From: an uncultured Haemophilus sp.
GTDB taxonomy: Bacteria; Pseudomonadota; Gammaproteobacteria; Enterobacterales; Pasteurellaceae
Assembly: GCF_937976265.1 (NCBI RefSeq)
Contig: NZ_CALJRX010000329.1
Span: 1-5,498 of the forward strand
DNA: 5,498 bases
Direction: 5' to 3'
The notes below the pieces were generated by a model. It was not told where the DNA came from. It saw nothing but the letters and a program-made list of their open reading frames with translations, and did not search any database. Shown here piece by piece: positions 2,988-5,498 of the stretch (positions within the stretch are counted from its first letter, which is position 1; the number at the start of each line of letters is the position of its first letter). A program made the position numbers and the translations under genes.

Positions 2988-5435
2988 ATGCGCGTATTAA
3001 AATTTGGTGGCACTTCATTAGCCAACCCTGAGCGTTTCTCGCAAGCGGCTCAATTAATCGAAAAAGCTCATTTAGAAGAACAAGCAGCCGGTGTGTTATC
3101 CGCTCCTGCTAAAATTACTAATCATCTTGTAGCCCTCTCTGAAAAAGCCGCATTAAACCAACCAACCGATACCCACTTTAACGAAGCCATTGAAATTTTC
3201 TATAACATCATTAATGGTTTACACGCTGAAAATAATAAATTTGATCTTGCGGGGACCAAAGCTCTCATTGATGCAGAATTCGCCCAAATTAAAGGCTTAT
3301 TAGAGGAAATCCGCCAAGCAGGCAAAGTAGAAGATAAAGTTAAAGCAACCATTGACTGCCGTGGTGAAAAATTATCGATTGCCATGATGAAAGCGTGGTT
3401 TGAAGCGCGTGGATATAGTGTTCACATTGTTGATCCAGTTAAGCAATTATTAGCACAAGGCGGTTACTTAGAATCTTCGGTTGATATTGATGAATCGACA
3501 AAACGCGTTGATGCGAAAAGTATCGGTAAAGATAAAGTCGTTTTAATGGCTGGTTTTACCGCATGTAATGATAAAGGTGAATTAGTACTATTAGGTCGCA
3601 ACGGTTCTGACTATTCAGCGGCCTGTTTAGCGGCTTGTTTAGATGCGTCTGTTTGTGAAATTTGGACTGATGTGGATGGCGTTTATACTTGTGATCCACG
3701 TTTAGTGCCTGATGCACGTTTATTACCAAGCCTTTCTTATCGTGAAGCAATGGAGCTTTCTTATTTCGGTGCAAAAGTAATCCATCCTCGTACAATTGGT
3801 CCATTATTACCAAAACAAATCCCTTGTGTGATCAAAAACACCGGTAATTCATCTGCACCTGGTTCAATAATCGATGGCAATGTGAAATCTGAAGGATTAC
3901 AAGTGAAAGGGATTACTAACCTTGATAACGTGGCAATGTTCAATGTTTCAGGTCCTGGTATGCAAGGTATGGTGGGAATGGCCGCTCGCGTATTCTCAGC
4001 GATGTCAAAAGCCGGTATTTCAGTTATTTTAATCACGCAATCTTCTTCTGAATACAGTATTAGTTTCTGTGTGCCAGTAAAATCAGCAGATGCAGCGAAA
4101 GCGATTTTAGAACAAGAATTTGCTGCAGAATTAAAAGCTCATGACTTAGAACCAATTGAAGTCGCAAAAGATCTTTCTATTATCTCTGTTGTAGGTGATG
4201 GTATGAAACAAGCGAAAGGTATCGCAGCTCGTTTCTTCTCTGCCTTAGCACAAGCGAATATTAGCTTAGTAGCAATTGCACAAGGCTCTTCTGAGCGTTC
4301 GATTTCAGCGGTAGTAGCACAAAATAAAGCAATTGAAGCTGTGAAAGCGACTCACCAAGCTCTTTTTAATAACAAGAAAGTCGTCGATATGTTTCTAGTT
4401 GGCGTCGGTGGCGTTGGTGGTGAGTTAATTGAACAAATTAAACACCAAAAAGAATACCTTGCAAAGAAGGACATTGAAATCCGTGTTTGTGCCTTAGCGA
4501 ATTCAACAAAAATGCTTTTGGATGAAAACGGATTGAATTTAGATAATTGGAAAGCCGATCTTGAAAATGCAACCCAACCTTCTGATTTCGATGTGTTGTT
4601 ATCTTTCATTAAATTACATCACGTAGTAAACCCCGTCTTTGTAGATTGTACAACGGCTGAATCGGTTGCAGGACTTTATGCACGTGCGTTAAAAGAAGGT
4701 TTCCATGTGGTAACCCCAAACAAAAAAGCGAATACGCGTGAATTAGCCTATTACCACGAATTACGTCGCAACGCACAAGCAAGCCAACATAAATTCTTGT
4801 ATGAAACCAACGTAGGGGCAGGCTTACCGGTTATCGAAAACTTACAAAATTTATTGGCAGCTGGTGATGAACTTGAGTATTTTGAAGGTATTTTATCTGG
4901 CTCACTTTCATTTATCTTCGGTAAATTAGAAGAAGGACTTTCTCTTTCAGAAGTGACCGCACTTGCACGCGAAAAAGGCTTTACAGAGCCCGATCCTCGT
5001 GATGATTTATCGGGGCAAGATGTGGCACGTAAATTGCTTATTTTAGCGCGTGAAGCGGGTCTAGAACTTGAGCTTTCCGATGTGGAAGTGGAAGGGGTAT
5101 TACCGAAAGGTTTCTCTGAAGGCAAATCAGCTGATGAATTTATGGCGATGTTGCCACAATTAGATGCGGAATTTAAAGCACGCGTTGAAGCCGCGAAAGC
5201 GGAAGGCAAAGTATTGCGTTACGTAGGCCAAATTAAAGATGGTCACTGCAAAGTATCAATCATTGCCGTGGATCAAAATAATCCATTGTATAAGGTAAAA
5301 GACGGTGAAAACGCCCTTGCGTTCTACACGCGTTATTATCAACCAATTCCGTTGCTATTACGTGGTTACGGTGCGGGTAATGCCGTGACTGCAGCAGGCA
5401 TCTTTGCGGATATTTTAAGAACATTACACCACTAA
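2988..5435 (+). CDS. thrA: Bifunctional aspartokinase I / homoserine dehydrogenase I
   Basis: An 815-residue cytoplasmic fusion enzyme (E. coli ThrA is 820). It catalyses the first and third steps from aspartate to threonine: ATP-dependent phosphorylation of aspartate, and NAD(P)H reduction of aspartate semialdehyde to homoserine. The kinase domain comes first: KFGGTSLANPERF at residues 5-17, GRNGSDYSAA around 203-212, then EIWTDVDGVYTCDPR. Two ACT regulatory domains follow, starting near residue 317 (NVSGPGMQGMVG, ITQSSSEYSISF) and 398 (ISVVGDGMKQ, IAQGSSERSISA); in this family they mediate threonine feedback. The dehydrogenase has a Rossmann GVGGVGG at 472-478, VTPNKKAN, and GQDVARKLLIL with the catalytic-region Asp678 and Lys682. 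The ATG at 2988 has GAGGA (2976-2980) seven bases upstream. It is expressed through the thrL attenuator and followed after 12 bases by thrB. No defect is visible. Confidence 0.97.
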   Translation: MRVLKFGGTSLANPERFSQAAQLIEKAHLEEQAAGVLSAPAKITNHLVALSEKAALNQPTDTHFNEAIEIFYNIINGLHAENNKFDLAGTKALIDAEFAQIKGLLEEIRQAGKVEDKVKATIDCRGEKLSIAMMKAWFEARGYSVHIVDPVKQLLAQGGYLESSVDIDESTKRVDAKSIGKDKVVLMAGFTACNDKGELVLLGRNGSDYSAACLAACLDASVCEIWTDVDGVYTCDPRLVPDARLLPSLSYREAMELSYFGAKVIHPRTIGPLLPKQIPCVIKNTGNSSAPGSIIDGNVKSEGLQVKGITNLDNVAMFNVSGPGMQGMVGMAARVFSAMSKAGISVILITQSSSEYSISFCVPVKSADAAKAILEQEFAAELKAHDLEPIEVAKDLSIISVVGDGMKQAKGIAARFFSALAQANISLVAIAQGSSERSISAVVAQNKAIEAVKATHQALFNNKKVVDMFLVGVGGVGGELIEQIKHQKEYLAKKDIEIRVCALANSTKMLLDENGLNLDNWKADLENATQPSDFDVLLSFIKLHHVVNPVFVDCTTAESVAGLYARALKEGFHVVTPNKKANTRELAYYHELRRNAQASQHKFLYETNVGAGLPVIENLQNLLAAGDELEYFEGILSGSLSFIFGKLEEGLSLSEVTALAREKGFTEPDPRDDLSGQDVARKLLILAREAGLELELSDVEVEGVLPKGFSEGKSADEFMAMLPQLDAEFKARVEAAKAEGKVLRYVGQIKDGHCKVSIIAVDQNNPLYKVKDGENALAFYTRYYQPIPLLLRGYGAGNAVTAAGIFADILRTLHH
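4956..4964 (-). repeat. Haemophilus-type DNA uptake sequence (in thrA)
   Basis: ACCGCACTT, complement of the exact core, lies in the homoserine dehydrogenase part of thrA, where it encodes part of VTALA. It is the fourth exact copy in the 2.8 kb from 2211 to 4964; none occurs in the first 740 bases. Confidence 0.8.
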
Positions 5436-5447
5436 AAAGGACATAAC

Positions 5448-5498
5448 ATGTTAAGAATTTATGCTCCGGCATCGAGTGCAAATATTAGCGTAGGGTTT
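5448..5498 (+). CDS. thrB: Homoserine kinase, N-terminal 17 codons (runs off right edge)
   Basis: Homoserine kinase (GHMP kinase superfamily) phosphorylates homoserine, the fourth step of threonine synthesis, acting on the product of ThrA. Only MLRIYAPASSANISVGF is in the window, but it matches the E. coli ThrB start MVKVYAPASSANMSVGF almost residue for residue. The ATG follows AAGGA (5437-5441) by six bases and the thrA stop by 12, with no terminator between, so it is the next gene of the thrL-thrA-thrB operon. Nothing can be said about the missing C-terminal part. Confidence 0.92.
   Translation, partial: MLRIYAPASSANISVGF

Noticed and set aside
4751..5209. Long minus-strand open frame (152 codons) inside thrA
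   Set aside because: It is the antisense shadow of a strongly conserved dehydrogenase domain; the Ser-rich product arises from complementing common thrA codons.

Overview
The window looks like two unrelated genomes joined inside murA. Bases from about 740 to the end are Pasteurellaceae, most likely Haemophilus (H. parainfluenzae/influenzae-like). The proteins match that family as I know it, codon use is TTA-rich, and there are four exact copies of the Haemophilus-type DNA uptake sequence (AAGTGCGGT or its complement). The first ~700-735 bases are more AT-rich and contain no uptake sequence. They read best as part of an Absconditabacteria (SR1)/Gracilibacteria-type genome, in which UGA encodes glycine. 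This rests mainly on one codon: murA read from the ATG at 647 has a TGA exactly at the conserved glycine of the SG(A/S)KNA motif. The rest of that N-terminus reads as a plausible MurA that is not Pasteurellaceae-like.

Left part (1-~735). A minus-strand gene for an exported protein runs off the left edge (start at 274). Between it and murA are three sigma70-like promoters and a probable minus-strand small RNA of about 190 nt. The RNA has a 5' hairpin, with a G-U pair that forms only on the minus strand, and a factor-independent terminator. The murA start (647) and the exported-protein start (274) each follow a TTGAAA-16-TATAGT promoter by about 30 bases.

Middle (740-2700). The Haemophilus murA body carries catalytic Cys115 and Asp305 (E. 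coli numbering) and ends at 1918. It converges on yggS, a pyridoxal-phosphate homeostasis gene on the minus strand. A near-perfect 30-base palindrome between them serves as a bidirectional terminator.

Right part (2700-5498). The threonine operon starts here: promoter, thrL leader peptide with 7 Thr and 5 Ile codons in 23, antiterminator and terminator stems, then thrA (aspartokinase I/homoserine dehydrogenase I) and the first 17 codons of thrB (homoserine kinase). Together they convert aspartate toward threonine, with transcription set by attenuation on charged tRNA-Thr/tRNA-Ile and ThrA activity probably set by its ACT domains.

The most notable points are the apparent cross-phylum chimera with a recoded stop in murA, and the candidate small RNA beside it. 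The join is more likely a metagenome assembly artefact than a real transfer, because in Haemophilus the TGA would break an essential gene.
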